Positions 54,423 through 64,000 of a DNA stretch of 64,000 nucleotides are shown here, piece after piece (positions within the stretch are counted from its first letter, which is position 1; each line of letters starts with the position of its first letter). Made by a program: the position numbers and the translations under genes. The notes beneath the pieces were generated by a model. The model worked only from the letters and a program-made list of their open reading frames with translations. It searched no databases and was not told the origin of the DNA. The stretch is from Odiellus spinosus. Taxonomy: Eukaryota > Arthropoda > Arachnida > Opiliones > Phalangiidae. The stretch is taken from the NCBI GenBank assembly GCA_963920705.1, contig OY987233.1, positions 1,426,001 to 1,490,000 of the forward strand, written 5' to 3'.

Positions 54423-57400
54423 CCCGAGCATAGATCCACAAATTTCCGATCATAGATCCACAAATTTCCAGAGTATAGATCCACCAATTTCCCAAGTATA
54501 GATCAACAAATTACCAAGAATATATCCACAAATTTGCAAAGCATAGATCCTAAGTAAAAATCCACTAATTTCCATAGTATAGGTCCACAAAACACCCAAG
54601 AATATATTAACAAATTTCCCATGTATAGATCTACAAATTTCCCAAGTATAGATCTACAAATTTCCCAAGTAAAGATCAACAAATTACCAAGAATATATCC
54701 ACAAATTTCCTAAGTATAGATCGACAAATTTCACAAGTAAAAATCCACTAATTTCCATAGTATAGGTCCACAAAATACATAAAAGTATATCCACTAATTT
54801 CCCAAGAATAGATCTACAAATTTCCTAAGTATAGATCCACAAATTACCAAGAATATATCCACAAATTTCCCAAGTATAGATCCACAACTTCCCGAGCATA
54901 GATTCACAGATTTACCTAGTATAGATCCATCAGTGTCCCAATTAGAGATCCACAAATTTCTCAAGTATAGATCCACAAAAGTTTCAAGCATTGATCCACA
55001 AATTTCCCAAGTATAGATCTACAAATTTCACAAGCATAGATCCACAAATTACCAAGACTATATCGACAAATTTCCCATGTAAAAATCCACTAATTTCCAT
55101 AGTATAGGTCCACAAAATACCCAAGAATATATCCACTAATTTCCCAAGAATAGATCTACAATTTACCAAGAATATATCCACAAATTTCCCAAGTATAAAT
55201 CCACAAATTTCCCAAGTATAGATCCACAACGTCCCGAGCATAGATCCACAAATTTATCTAGTATAGATCCACAAATTCCCAAGTATAGATCCGCCAATTT
55301 CCCAAGTATAGATCCACAAATTTCCAAAGTATAGATCAAAAAATTTCCCAAGTAAAAATCCACTAATTGCCGTAGTATAGGTCCACAAAATACCCAAGAA
55401 TATATCCACAAATTTACCAAGTATAGATCTACAAATTTCCCAAGTATAGATCCACAAATTTACGAAGTATAGATCCACTAATTTATCAAGTATAGATCCA
55501 CAAATTTCCCAAGTATTGACCCACAAATTTCCCAAGTATAGATACACAAATTTTCGAGCATAGATCCACAAATTTACCTAGTATAGATCCACAAATTTCC
55601 CAAGTATAGATCCACAAATTTCCCAAGTATAGATCCGCAAATTCCCGAAAATAGATCCACAAATTTACCTAGTATAGATCCACAAATTTCCCAAGTATAG
55701 ATTCACAAATTTCTCAATAGACCCACCAGTTTCCCAATTATAGATCCTCAAATTTCTCAAGCATAGATCCTCAAATTTCCCAAGTATAGATCCACAAAAT
55801 TTTCAAGCATTAATCCACAAATTTCCCAGGTATAGATCTAAAAATTTCACAAGCATAGATCCACAAATTTCCTAAGTATAGATCGACAAAATTCCCAAGT
55901 ATAGATCCGCAAATTTTAAAAGTATAGATCCACAAATTTACCAAGTATAGATCAACAAATTCAAAAAGTATAGATCGACAAATTTCCCAAGTAATAATCC
56001 ACTAATTTCCATAGTATAGGTCCACAAAATACCCAAGAATATATCCACAAATTTCCAAAGTATAGATGGACAAATTTCCCAAGTTAAAATCCAATAATTT
56101 CCATAGTATAGGCCCACAAAATACCCAAGAATATATCCACAAATTTACCTAGTATAGATCCACAAATTTACCAAGTATAGATCCGCAAATTTTAAAAGTA
56201 TAGATCCAAAAATTTACCAAGTATAGATCAACAAATTCAAAAAGTATAGATGGACAAATTTCCCAAGTTAAGATCCAATAATTTCCATAGTATAGGCCCA
56301 CAAAATACCCAAGAATATATCCACAAATTTACCTAGTATAGATCCACAAATTTACCAAGTATAGATCCACAAATATCCCAAGAATAGATCCACAAATTAC
56401 TCAAGTATAGATCCACAAATTTCCCAAGTATAGATCCACTAATTTCCCGAGTATAGATCCGCAAATTTCCCAAGTATAGATCCACAAATTTACCAAGTAT
56501 AGATCCACTAATTTATCAAGTATTGATCCACAAATTTCCCAAGTATAGATCCACAAATTTACCAAGTATAGATCCACTAATTTCCCAAGTATAGATCCAC
56601 AAATTACCAAGAATATATCCACAAATTTCCCAATTATAGATCCACAACTTTATGAGCATAGATTCACAGATTTACCTAGTATAGATCCACAAAATTCCCA
56701 AGCAAAGATCCACAAATTTACCAAGTATAGATCAACAAATTACCAAGAATATATCCACTAATTTCCCAAGTTTAGATCCACAAACTTCCCAAGTATAGAT
56801 CTAAAAATTTCACAAGCATAGATCCACAAATTTACCAAGTATAGATCAACAAATTACCAAGAATATATCCAAAAATTACCAAAGTGTAGATCGACAAATT
56901 TCCAAAGTAAAAATCCACTAATTTCCATGGTATAGGTCCACAAAATACCCAAGAATATATCCAATAATTTCCCAAGTATAGATCCACAAATTTCCTAAGT
57001 ATAGATCCAAAACTTCCCGAGCATAGATCCACAAATTTCCGAGCATAGATCCACAAATTTCCGAGCATAGATCCACAAAATTTACATAGTATAGATCCAC
57101 AAAATTTACCTAGTATAGATCCGCAAATTTCCCAAGTATAGATCCACAAATTTACCAAGTATATATCCACAAAATTTTCAAGCATTAATCCACAAATTTC
57201 CCAGGTATAGATCTAAAAATTTCACAAGCATAGATCCACAAATTTACCAAGTATAGATCCACAAATTTACCAAGTATAGATCCACTAATTTATCAAGTAT
57301 TGATCCACAAATTTCCCAAGTATAGATCCACAAATTTACCAAGTATAGATCCACTAATTTCCCAAGTATAGATCCACAAATTACCAAGAATATATCCACA

Positions 57401-60400
57401 AATTTCCCAATTATAGATCCACAACTTTAGGAGCATAGATTCACAGATTTACCTAGTATAGATCCACAAATTTCCTAAGTATAGATCCAAAACTTCCCGA
57501 TCATAGATCCACAAATTTCCGAGCATAGATCCACAAATTTCCTAGCATAGATCCACAAAATTTACCTAGTATAGATCTAAAAATTTCACAAGCATAGATC
57601 CACAAATTTACCAAGTATAGATCAACAAATTACCAAGAATATATCCCAAAATTTCCTAAGTATAGATCGACAAAATTCCCAAGTTAAAATCCACTAATTT
57701 CCATAGTACAGGCCCACAAAATACCCAAGAATATATCCACAAATTTCCCTAGTATAGATCCACAAATTTACCAAGTATAGATCCACAAATTTTAAAAGTA
57801 TAGATCCACAAATTTACCAAGTATAGATCAACAAATTCAAAAAGTATAGATCTACAAATTTCCCAAGTAATAATCCACTAATTTCCATAGTATAGGTCCA
57901 CAAAATACCCAAGAATATATCCACAAATTTCCAAAGAATAGATGGACAAATTTCCCAAGTTAAAATCCAATAATTTCCATAGTATAGGCCCACAAAATAC
58001 CCAAGAATATATCCACAAATTTACCAAGTATAGATCCACTAATTTATCAAGTATAGATCCACAAATTTCCCAAGTATAGATCCACTAATTTCCCAAGTAT
58101 AGATCCGCAAATTTCCCAAGTATAGATCCACAAATTTACCAAGTATAGATCCACTAATTTATCAAGTATTGATCCACAAATTTCCCAAGTATAGATCCAC
58201 AAATTTACCAAGTATAGATCCACTAATTTCCCAAGTATAGATCCACAAATTACCAAGAATATATCCACAAATTTCCCAATTATAGATCCACAACTTTAGG
58301 CGCATAGATTCACAGATTTACCTAGTATAGATCCACAAATTTCCCAAGCAAAGATCCACAAATTTACCAAGTATAGATCAACAAATTACCAAGAATATAT
58401 CCACTAATTTCCCAAGTTTAGATCCACAAATTTCCCAAGTATAGATCCACAAATTCCCGAAAATAGTTCCACAAATTTCCCAAGTATAGATTCACAAATT
58501 TCTCAATAGACCCACCAGTTTCCCAATTATAGATCCTCAAATTTCTCAAGCATAGATCCTCAAATTTCCCAAGTATAGATCCACAAAATTTTCAAGCATT
58601 AATCCACAAATTTCCCAGGTATAGATCCACAAATTTACCAAGTATAGATCAACAAATTCAAAAAGTATAGATCGACAAATTTCCCAAGTAATAATCCACT
58701 AATTCAAAAAGTATAGATCGACAAATTTCCCAAGTAATAATCCACTAATTTCCATAGTATAGGTCCACAAAATACCCAAGAATATATCCACAAATTTCCA
58801 AAGAATAGATGGACAAATTTCCCAAGTTAAAATCCAATAATTTCCATAGTATAGGCCCACAAAATACCCAAGAATATATCCACAAATTTACCAAGTATAG
58901 ATCCACTAATTTATCAAGTATAGATCCACAAATTTCCCAAGTATAGATCCACTAATTTCCCAAGTATAGATCCGCAAATTTCCCAAGTATAGATCCACAA
59001 ATTTACCAAGTATAGATCCACTAATTTATCAAGTATTGATCCACAAATTTCCCAAGTATAGATCCACAAATTTACCAAGTATAGATCCACTAATTTCCCA
59101 AGTATAGATCCACAAATTACCAAGAATATATCCACAAATTTCCCAATTATAGATCCACAACTTTAGGCGCATAGATTCACAGATTTACCTAGTATAGATC
59201 CACAAATTTCCCAAGCAAAGATCCACAAATTTACCAAGTATAGATCAACAAATTACCAAGAATATATCCACTAATTTCCCAAGTTTAGATCCACAAATTT
59301 CCCAAGTATAGATCCACAAATTCCCGAAAATAGTTCCACAAATTTCCCAAGTATAGATTCACAAATTTCTCAATAGACCCACCAGTTTCCCAATTATAGA
59401 TCCTCAAATTTCTCAAGCATAGATCCTCAAATTTCCCAAGTATAGATCCACAAAATTTTCAAGCATTAATCCACAAATTTCCCAGGTATAGATCTAAAAA
59501 TTTCACAAGCATAGATCCACAAATTTACCAAGTATAGATCAACAAATTACCAAGAATATATCCAAAAATTACCAAAGTATAGATCGACAAATTTCCAAAG
59601 TAAAAATCCACTAATTTCCATAGTATAGGTCCACAAAATACCCAAGAATATATCCAATAATTTCCCAAGTATAGATCCACAAATTTCCTAAGTATAGATC
59701 CACAACTTCCCGAGTATAGATCCACTAATTTCCCAAATATAGATCCAAAAATTTCTCAGGCATAGATTCTCAAATTTCCCAAGTATTGATCCTCAAATTT
59801 CCCAAGTATTGATCCACAAATTTCCCAAGTATAGATCCGCAAATTTTAAAAGTTTAGATCCACAAATTTACCAAGTATAGATCAACAAATTCAAAAAGTA
59901 TAGATCGACAAATTTCCCAAGTAAAAATCCACTAATTTCCATAGTATAGGTCCACAAAATACCCAAGAATATATCCACAAATTTCCAAAGTATAGATGGA
60001 CAAATTTCCCAAGTTAAAATCCAATAATTTCCATAGTATAGGCCCACAAAATACCCAAGAATATATCCACAAATTTACCTAGTATAGATCCACAAATTTA
60101 TCAAGTATAGATCCACTAATTTATCAAGTATAGATCCACAAATTTCCCAAGTATAGATCCACTAATTTCCCAAGTATAGATCCGCAAATTTCCCAAGTAT
60201 AGATCCACAAATTTACCAAGAATATATCCACAAATTTCCAAAGTATAGATCCACAAATTTACCAAGTATAGATCCAATAATTTCCCAAGTATAGATCAAC
60301 AAATTACCAAGAATATATCCACAAATTTCCAAAGTATAGATCGAAAAATTTCCAAAGTGAAAATCCGCTAATTTCCATAGTATAGGTCCCCAAAACACCC

Positions 60401-60578
60401 CAGAATATATCCACAAATTTCCCAAGTTTCGATCTACAAATTTCCCAAGTATAGATCCACAAATTTCCCAAGTATAGATCCACAAATTTCCCAAGTATAG
60501 ATCCAAAAATTTCTCAGGCATAGATTCTCAAATTTCCCAAGTATTGATCCATAAATTTCCCAAGTATTGATCCACAAA
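54407..60578 (-). repeat. Inverted arm of the 23-bp satellite array
   Basis: About 6.2 kb of the same repeat on the opposite strand, read on plus as TATAGATCCACAAATTTCCCAAG. The units belong to the diverged ATCTATACTT class, with many AATATATCCAC, GGTAAATTT-type and shortened forms, so this arm matches 44.4–54.4 kb in character rather than the core. A recurring junction, CCATAGTATAGGTCCACAAA followed by ATACCCAAGAATATATCC, appears about fifteen times and marks a higher-order arrangement. The array ends at TCCACAAA (60,571–60,578) against unique DNA. Minus-strand open frames here are short, up to about 117 codons, and are repeat by-products. Confidence 0.95.
57841..59492 (-). repeat. 867-bp tandem duplication in the inverted arm
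   Basis: About 57,841–58,625 matches 58,708–59,492 at offset 867 bp. Shared oddities include GAATAGATGGACAAATTTCC, ACAACTTTAGGCGCATAG, GAAAATAGTTCCAC and the shortened CTCAATAGACCCACCAG. The copies part at 58,625 and 59,492, where one continues ATCCACAAATTTACC and the other ATCTAAAAATTTCAC. An older related copy lies near 56,290–56,720. Confidence 0.8.
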
Positions 60579-61204
60579 GAACAACAGCAACTCCCCATAA
60601 GAGTCTGGGTACACGTAATGTTAAAAATTTTGGTCTCTTTTATGAAAAATACGTATTTTACGATTAAAATAGGGTAGTTGGGGGATAATTTAAACGTAAA
60701 ATTCGAGCTCACAACTGTAAATTTTGGGAATAACAACGAATGGAAGGTTTCTTCCATAATGTAAAGAATAGGAAGAATCTATGACTTTCGTGCCGGATAT
60801 GAAAGCCTTCCCCCAGACGAAAATAGTGAACGGTTATTATTTTATATTCATAATTATGTTAGGAAAATATTGGAAAATAATTATTTTGTAACTGCCATGG
60901 GTATAGTGCTGGCGGCAAAATGAAATTCCTCTATTTTTGGTCTACATCACCTCGAAATGGTCCCCAATGTCTGTAAAAGTGTTCCACTTGTCAAGCATTC
61001 ATGCTATACTGTTTGCTAGCTTTACAGGGTTTGTTTAAAGACTATATAGCTTACTTGAATAGTCTTTGGTGTATAATAAATCCGAAAAATAAATAGAGAA
61101 ATATACCAATTAGTATATACTGGAGTAGTATCTTTAATTTTTATTTCATATTAAACAAAACACACTTGTATAAAAAGCACAAACTATTCATGTAACATTG
61201 TACA
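60579..61204. other. Unique non-coding flank between satellite and transposase
   Basis: Non-repetitive AT-rich DNA with no convincing gene. It holds a 14-bp palindrome AAAATACGTATTTT at 60,646–60,659 and a potential hairpin with 9-bp arms AAAGACTAT (61,037–61,045) and ATAGTCTTT (61,059–61,067). The part next to 61,205 is probably the 3' untranslated region and end of the minus-strand transposon copy. I could not identify a terminal inverted repeat or target-site duplication. Confidence 0.7.
61140..61145 (-). terminator. Candidate poly(A) signal AATAAA for the minus-strand transposase
   Basis: TTTATT on plus is AATAAA on minus, about 60 bases after the stop codon of the minus-strand transposase. 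The position suits a eukaryotic polyadenylation hexamer, and AT-rich sequence follows. Confidence 0.45.
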
Positions 61205-62021
61205 TTAACGGATGTCTGGCAGTTCAAGCTCAGTGGCATCTTCACACACTACACGTAATTTTGACTGGTACCAACTGCCTCGATCTTCATGGCGACGATA
61301 ACCAAGATACCAGATTACGCTGCTAACGTGGACACAAGTACCTATCGTCAAACTGCCACCTTTGCAATTGCAATACCAGCCTTTAATGGCATTTACACCT
61401 GTCCCGTTAGGTACATAACGAATGAGAGCTTGGTGAACAGCTGAGGTGGAAAATTGACCAGGCACACGTATACGAATTAAGTCATGTTCAACTTTGGCCG
61501 CTTCGACGCTGAAAGAGCCGGATTTCTCTATAGTCAAAGCCACATAAGATTCAGCGCGTTTCGTTTTAAAGTCGCTCATTACCACCTCACGTACATCACT
61601 TTCACGAAGTACCGTAAAGTCTTGAAATTCACTATCCTCAATTCGTTGCCATTTAGACGGTTTGCGAATCAGATTATCGCGCTCAACCACTTCCTTAAGA
61701 GGATTTTCTTTCGTAGAGACTGCCAACATTTTCTCGACGGCGTCTTCCCAGGAACCTTTAAGATGTAATTCCGGGTGGTAGGCGTTCAGAAGCGCAGCAG
61801 CAATTTGAAGAAGTTCCGGAACCAATGGTAACATATGCACTGGTATACGGCTTTGGAAAAAACGATACATCGTCTGCAAATGCCCGTTCCTAACTTCAAC
61901 CGGCCACCTGAGGTACGTTACTTGTCGGGAACGATTAACTTCTTGCGTGTTGACTTGCTTCTCGCCTTTAGACAAGAACGAAGGCATTTGTAAACTCACA
62001 CCCAGTTCAGTTAGTACGCTG

Positions 62022-62460
62022 TTCGAGTCTCGGAAACCGCGGTCCGCCAGTACAACATCACCAACTTGAAAGAAAGACTGGAGTTCTTCTCTTTTTTTGA
62101 TAGAATGGTTTAAAATGCGTGCGTGGTTATTGCGGCCATTAGCGAAGTAAGGTCCGATTATATCTATTATGTAACCCGTAGTTGTTACCATTAACATTGG
62201 CTTGAGGATATGCTGGCCTTTGTGCACACAGAAGGATTTGTGAAGAACGGTTTAGTCCTTGGATCTTCCAACCTTGATATAGGTGCCATCTACAATGGTA
62301 ATAAGACAATTAGGCTTGTTGCTAGCAAAGAGTTTTACAGCTGCTTCAGATTGATGGTTTCTTATCAAATTGTCACGTGATAAGTTTTGCAGGCCAAAAT
62401 GATATGGCACGAAACGCTCCGATAATGCCATAATAACCGCTTGTACCGTGTTTGATACCG
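62022..62460 (-). repeat. Inverted repeat arm shared by the two transposase copies
   Basis: This segment is the reverse complement of 63,562–64,000, with 9 substitutions and no indels over 439 bp (about 98% identity) by direct comparison. The arms are separated by 1,101 bp that carry the N-terminal half of the plus copy. The repeat probably extends beyond 64,000, toward the partner of 61,205. Five of the nine differences change the protein, one of them to a stop. Confidence 0.93.
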
Positions 62461-62503
62461 TTTTTTGCCAGCCAGATTGGCGAAAAATAATTAAACCCGT
62501 TTT

Positions 62504-62509
62504 TATAAA
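62504..62509 (+). promoter_or_regulatory. Possible TATA box for the plus-strand transposase
   Basis: TATAAA lies 32 bp before the first in-frame ATG (62,541) and 92 bp before the favoured one (62,601). With initiation about 30 bp downstream, the 62,601 start would have a leader of about 65 nt. The hexamer alone is weak evidence in AT-rich DNA. Confidence 0.25.
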
Positions 62510-62512
62510 CAT

Positions 62513-62600
62513 TACAAAAAATTAATATCTGGTTTGAACCATGATCTTAAGAGCTTTCCTTATCACTAACATCAATGTAATCGTCACTTCGAATTTGGAG
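62513..62600. other. Short spacer between divergent transposase copies
   Basis: The spacer holds an in-frame TGA at 62,535–62,537 that closes the plus-strand frame on its 5' side and an alternative ATG at 62,541. I see no terminal inverted repeat or target-site duplication that would mark the left end of the plus-strand element. Confidence 0.5.
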
Positions 62601-64000
62601 ATGGCTCCAAATACATGTTACGCGTGCAATCGGAGAGTTACCAATAGTACAAGTAGAGGTATAGGTACTCACGCAAAGGCTAGTTTTGCTCGTTTTCTTC
62701 GTTTTAGTAAAGGGTTATTACCACTCGTAATTAATAGCAAAACAACGAAGATTTGTTTAAAATGCTCCGGGTTATCACGAAAGTTTCAAACGTTCTTAAA
62801 TGCTAGCAAATCGTCCTTCAGTAGTGATCATGGGTCTTCAACGTCATCGTCTTCACCGCAAAAACGAAGAAAACTAACGCAAGTATCTAATCCATCAACG
62901 TCAACAGTACCCGAATCATCAACGTCAATAGTACCTGAACTATCAACGTCAACAGTACCCGAACCATCAACGTCAACAGTATCTAAACTATCAGCGTCAC
63001 CAATACCTCAACCATCAACGTCGCAATTACCACGAAAGCTTACGTCATCAAACACCATTGTCATAAAGCACAGTTGTGTTCGGCCCCTGTCCAAGACTTG
63101 CTTCATTTGCGGTGCGAGTACACGAACCAGAGTAAAAGCCGAGGTGCGAACAAGTATATTTGTGGAAAGAGCAATCTTTATTCATCAGGACAACCGAATG
63201 TGCTCCACGCATCTCGTTAACGGTGAGCTTCCCACTGATATAATTGCTGGAATTCGGGTTTCCGCTAGATCAACCATTATGACTGCCACGGACATTGAGA
63301 AACTATTAAACGACCTCAGAAAGTGTGTTAACGACCTACGGACGCCGAGCTTTGACAACTTCATACAAAGTGATGAAGACTGTAAAGTATTAACATCATT
63401 GTCCCTGCACGAGTTCCTAGAGGTGCATTCTTCTATTGAGGACGTTATTCATACCATCAGATGCTGTTCATCGAAGACAGCTCTAGCAGTATTATTGGTG
63501 AAATTACGATTGGGTATCTCCAATAAGGTGTTATCAACTATATTTCATTTAACTGAAAGATCGGTATCAAACACGGTAAAAGCGGTTATTATGGCTTTAT
63601 CGGAGCGTTTCGTGCCACATCATTTTGGCCTGCAACACTTATCACGTGACAATTTGATAAGAAACCATCAATCTGAAGCAGCTGTAAAACTCTTTGCTAG
63701 CAACAAGCCTAATTGTCTTATTACCATTGTAGATGGCACCTATATCAAGGTTGGAAGATCCAAGGACTATACAGTTCTTCACAAATCATTCTGTGTGCAC
63801 AAAGGCCAGCATATCCTCAAGCCAATGTTAATGGTAACAACTACGGGTTACATAATAGATATAATCGGACCTTACTTCGCTAATGGCCGCAATAACGACG
63901 CGCGCATTTTAAACCATTCTATCAAAAAAAGAGAAGAACTCCAGTCTTTCTTTCAAGTTGGTGATGTTGTACTGGCGGACCGCGGTTTCCGAGACTCGAA
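62601..64000 (+). CDS. DDE transposase with multiple zinc motifs (3' end beyond the window)
   Basis: An uninterrupted frame of 466 codons that runs off the window. Order of parts: cysteine pairs C6-x2-C9 and C52-x2-C55, loosely ZAD-like; a Ser/Thr/Pro linker with 8-residue repeats at about 98–144; a zinc motif C167-x2-C170-x30-C201-x2-H204 in CFICG…MCSTHL; a helix-turn-helix at about 296–330 (LRLGISNKVLSTIF); then the DDE core with Asp378 in IVDGTY and Asp460 in VLADRGFRD. By comparison with the minus copy, the third acidic residue should fall near 509 and the SWIM motif near 684–698. The protein should be about 738 residues, ending about 0.8 kb past the window. The start at 62,601 is favoured for its context (GAG before, G after) and the nearby CxxC; ATG at 62,541 is an in-frame alternative. 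No introns or stops are seen, so this copy may be intact. Family: DDE_Tnp_4, PIF/Harbinger or ISL2EU-like. Confidence 0.88.
   Translation, partial: MAPNTCYACNRRVTNSTSRGIGTHAKASFARFLRFSKGLLPLVINSKTTKICLKCSGLSRKFQTFLNASKSSFSSDHGSSTSSSSPQKRRKLTQVSNPSTSTVPESSTSIVPELSTSTVPEPSTSTVSKLSASPIPQPSTSQLPRKLTSSNTIVIKHSCVRPLSKTCFICGASTRTRVKAEVRTSIFVERAIFIHQDNRMCSTHLVNGELPTDIIAGIRVSARSTIMTATDIEKLLNDLRKCVNDLRTPSFDNFIQSDEDCKVLTSLSLHEFLEVHSSIEDVIHTIRCCSSKTALAVLLVKLRLGISNKVLSTIFHLTERSVSNTVKAVIMALSERFVPHHFGLQHLSRDNLIRNHQSEAAVKLFASNKPNCLITIVDGTYIKVGRSKDYTVLHKSFCVHKGQHILKPMLMVTTTGYIIDIIGPYFANGRNNDARILNHSIKKREELQSFFQVGDVVLADRGFRDS
62892..63033 (+). repeat. Coding 24-bp minisatellite in the transposase linker
   Basis: About six imperfect 24-bp repeats, each encoding a version of P-S-T-S-T-V-P-E. 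They begin at CCATCAACGTCAACAGTACC and later copies drift (TCAATAGTACCTGAA, TCAACAGTATCTAAA, TCACCAATACCTCAA). They form a low-complexity, probably disordered spacer between the N-terminal cysteine pairs and the second zinc motif. The unit is unrelated to the 23-bp satellite. Confidence 0.85.
63562..64000 (+). repeat. Inverted repeat arm (partner of 62,022–62,460)
   Basis: This is the plus-strand copy of the transposase core that pairs inverted with 62,022–62,460. It begins at CGGTATCAAACACGG and is cut by the window edge at codon 467. Confidence 0.93.

Larger units (their letters stand above)
61205..62512 (-). pseudogene. DDE transposase fragment, 5'-truncated and split by a nonsense codon
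   Basis: One reading frame of 436 codons interrupted once, by TAA at 62,252–62,254 (codon 87). The plus-strand copy has TAT at that place, so one substitution broke the gene. The remains include DDE core residues: Asp75 in IVDGTY, Asp157 in VLADRGFRD and Glu206 in RWPVEVRNGH, spacings 82 and 49. A C-terminal SWIM-type zinc motif C-x-C-x9-C-x-H lies at codons 381–395 (61,328–61,372). The family is DDE_Tnp_4, PIF/Harbinger or ISL2EU-like; it would cut and join transposon DNA in the nucleus. The N-terminal zinc regions and most of the helix-turn-helix are missing: nucleotide match to the plus copy stops at 62,460. A GTG at codon 96 follows the stop, but use of it is unlikely. An NNHARIL where the plus copy has NNDARIL also suggests decay. 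Confidence 0.88.

Noticed and set aside
56832..57185. A 117-codon minus-strand frame in the inverted arm
   Set aside because: It is the same repeat peptide cycle read from inverted satellite units.
1..60578. CRISPR array
   Set aside because: The repeats are contiguous without unique spacers, the array is tens of kilobases long, and no cas genes are present; the context is eukaryotic.
60434..60757. A 107-codon minus-strand frame that begins in unique DNA and reads into the satellite
   Set aside because: About half of it is satellite and the rest has no recognisable domain or coding signal; it is most likely a chance frame.
60646..61067. The palindrome at 60,646 and hairpin at 61,037 as transposon terminal repeats
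   Set aside because: No matching sequence was found near the other end of either transposase copy, and the plus copy's right end is outside the window.
61484..61768. A 94-codon plus-strand frame
   Set aside because: It lies antisense inside the minus-strand transposase frame, which has clear family motifs.
62225..62227. GTG as a genuine start for the 340-codon part of the minus-strand transposase
   Set aside because: The frame continues upstream through a single nonsense codon and matches the intact copy there, so it is a broken gene and not a separate protein; GTG starts are also rare in eukaryotes.

Overview
The window is eukaryotic and almost entirely satellite DNA. From base 1 to about 60,578 it is one AT-rich tandem array of a 23-bp unit (first 13 bases GGGAAATTTGTGG, last 10 ATCTACACTT in the commonest form). 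Only the last 3.4 kb is ordinary single-copy-type sequence, and it holds two head-to-head copies of a DDE transposase gene. The transposase architecture (N-terminal cysteine pairs, a C-x2-C…C-x2-H zinc motif, a helix-turn-helix, a DDE core of the DDE_Tnp_4 / PIF-Harbinger–ISL2EU kind and a C-terminal SWIM zinc motif) is typical of invertebrate animal genomes. I cannot name the species.

Layout. 1–44.4 kb: a homogenised core built from two co-varying unit classes (…ATCTACACTT and …ATTTATACTT) plus a minor class with GGGACATT and CTAGACTT. It is organised into higher-order repeats (recurring spacings 710, 733 and 756 bp) and larger segmental duplications with periods of 320, 1035, 1055, 1653, 2107, 2112, 2247 and 5387 bp; several copies look identical. 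44.4–54.4 kb: a more diverged zone dominated by a third class (…ATCTATACTT and ATCTATTCTT), interrupted by an island of core-type units at 50.25–53.62 kb. At about 54,401 the array flips orientation through a perfect 16-bp-arm inverted repeat. 54.4–60.58 kb: diverged units on the opposite strand. 60,579–61,204: unique non-coding DNA carrying a poly(A) signal for the minus-strand transposase. 61,205–62,512: transposase pseudogene, minus strand, 5'-truncated and split by one nonsense codon. 62,541 or 62,601 to beyond 64,000: an open transposase gene on the plus strand, cut off by the window edge. The last 439 bases of the window are about 98% identical, inverted, to 62,022–62,460.

There is no evidence of a host gene in the first 60.5 kb. 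Its numerous long plus-strand open frames are a by-product of a unit that contains no forward stop codon and whose length is not a multiple of three. The array looks layered: a recently amplified core next to an older, diverged, partly inverted edge, beyond which transposon-derived sequence begins. No pathway or operon is present; the only recognisable biochemical function is DNA transposition.
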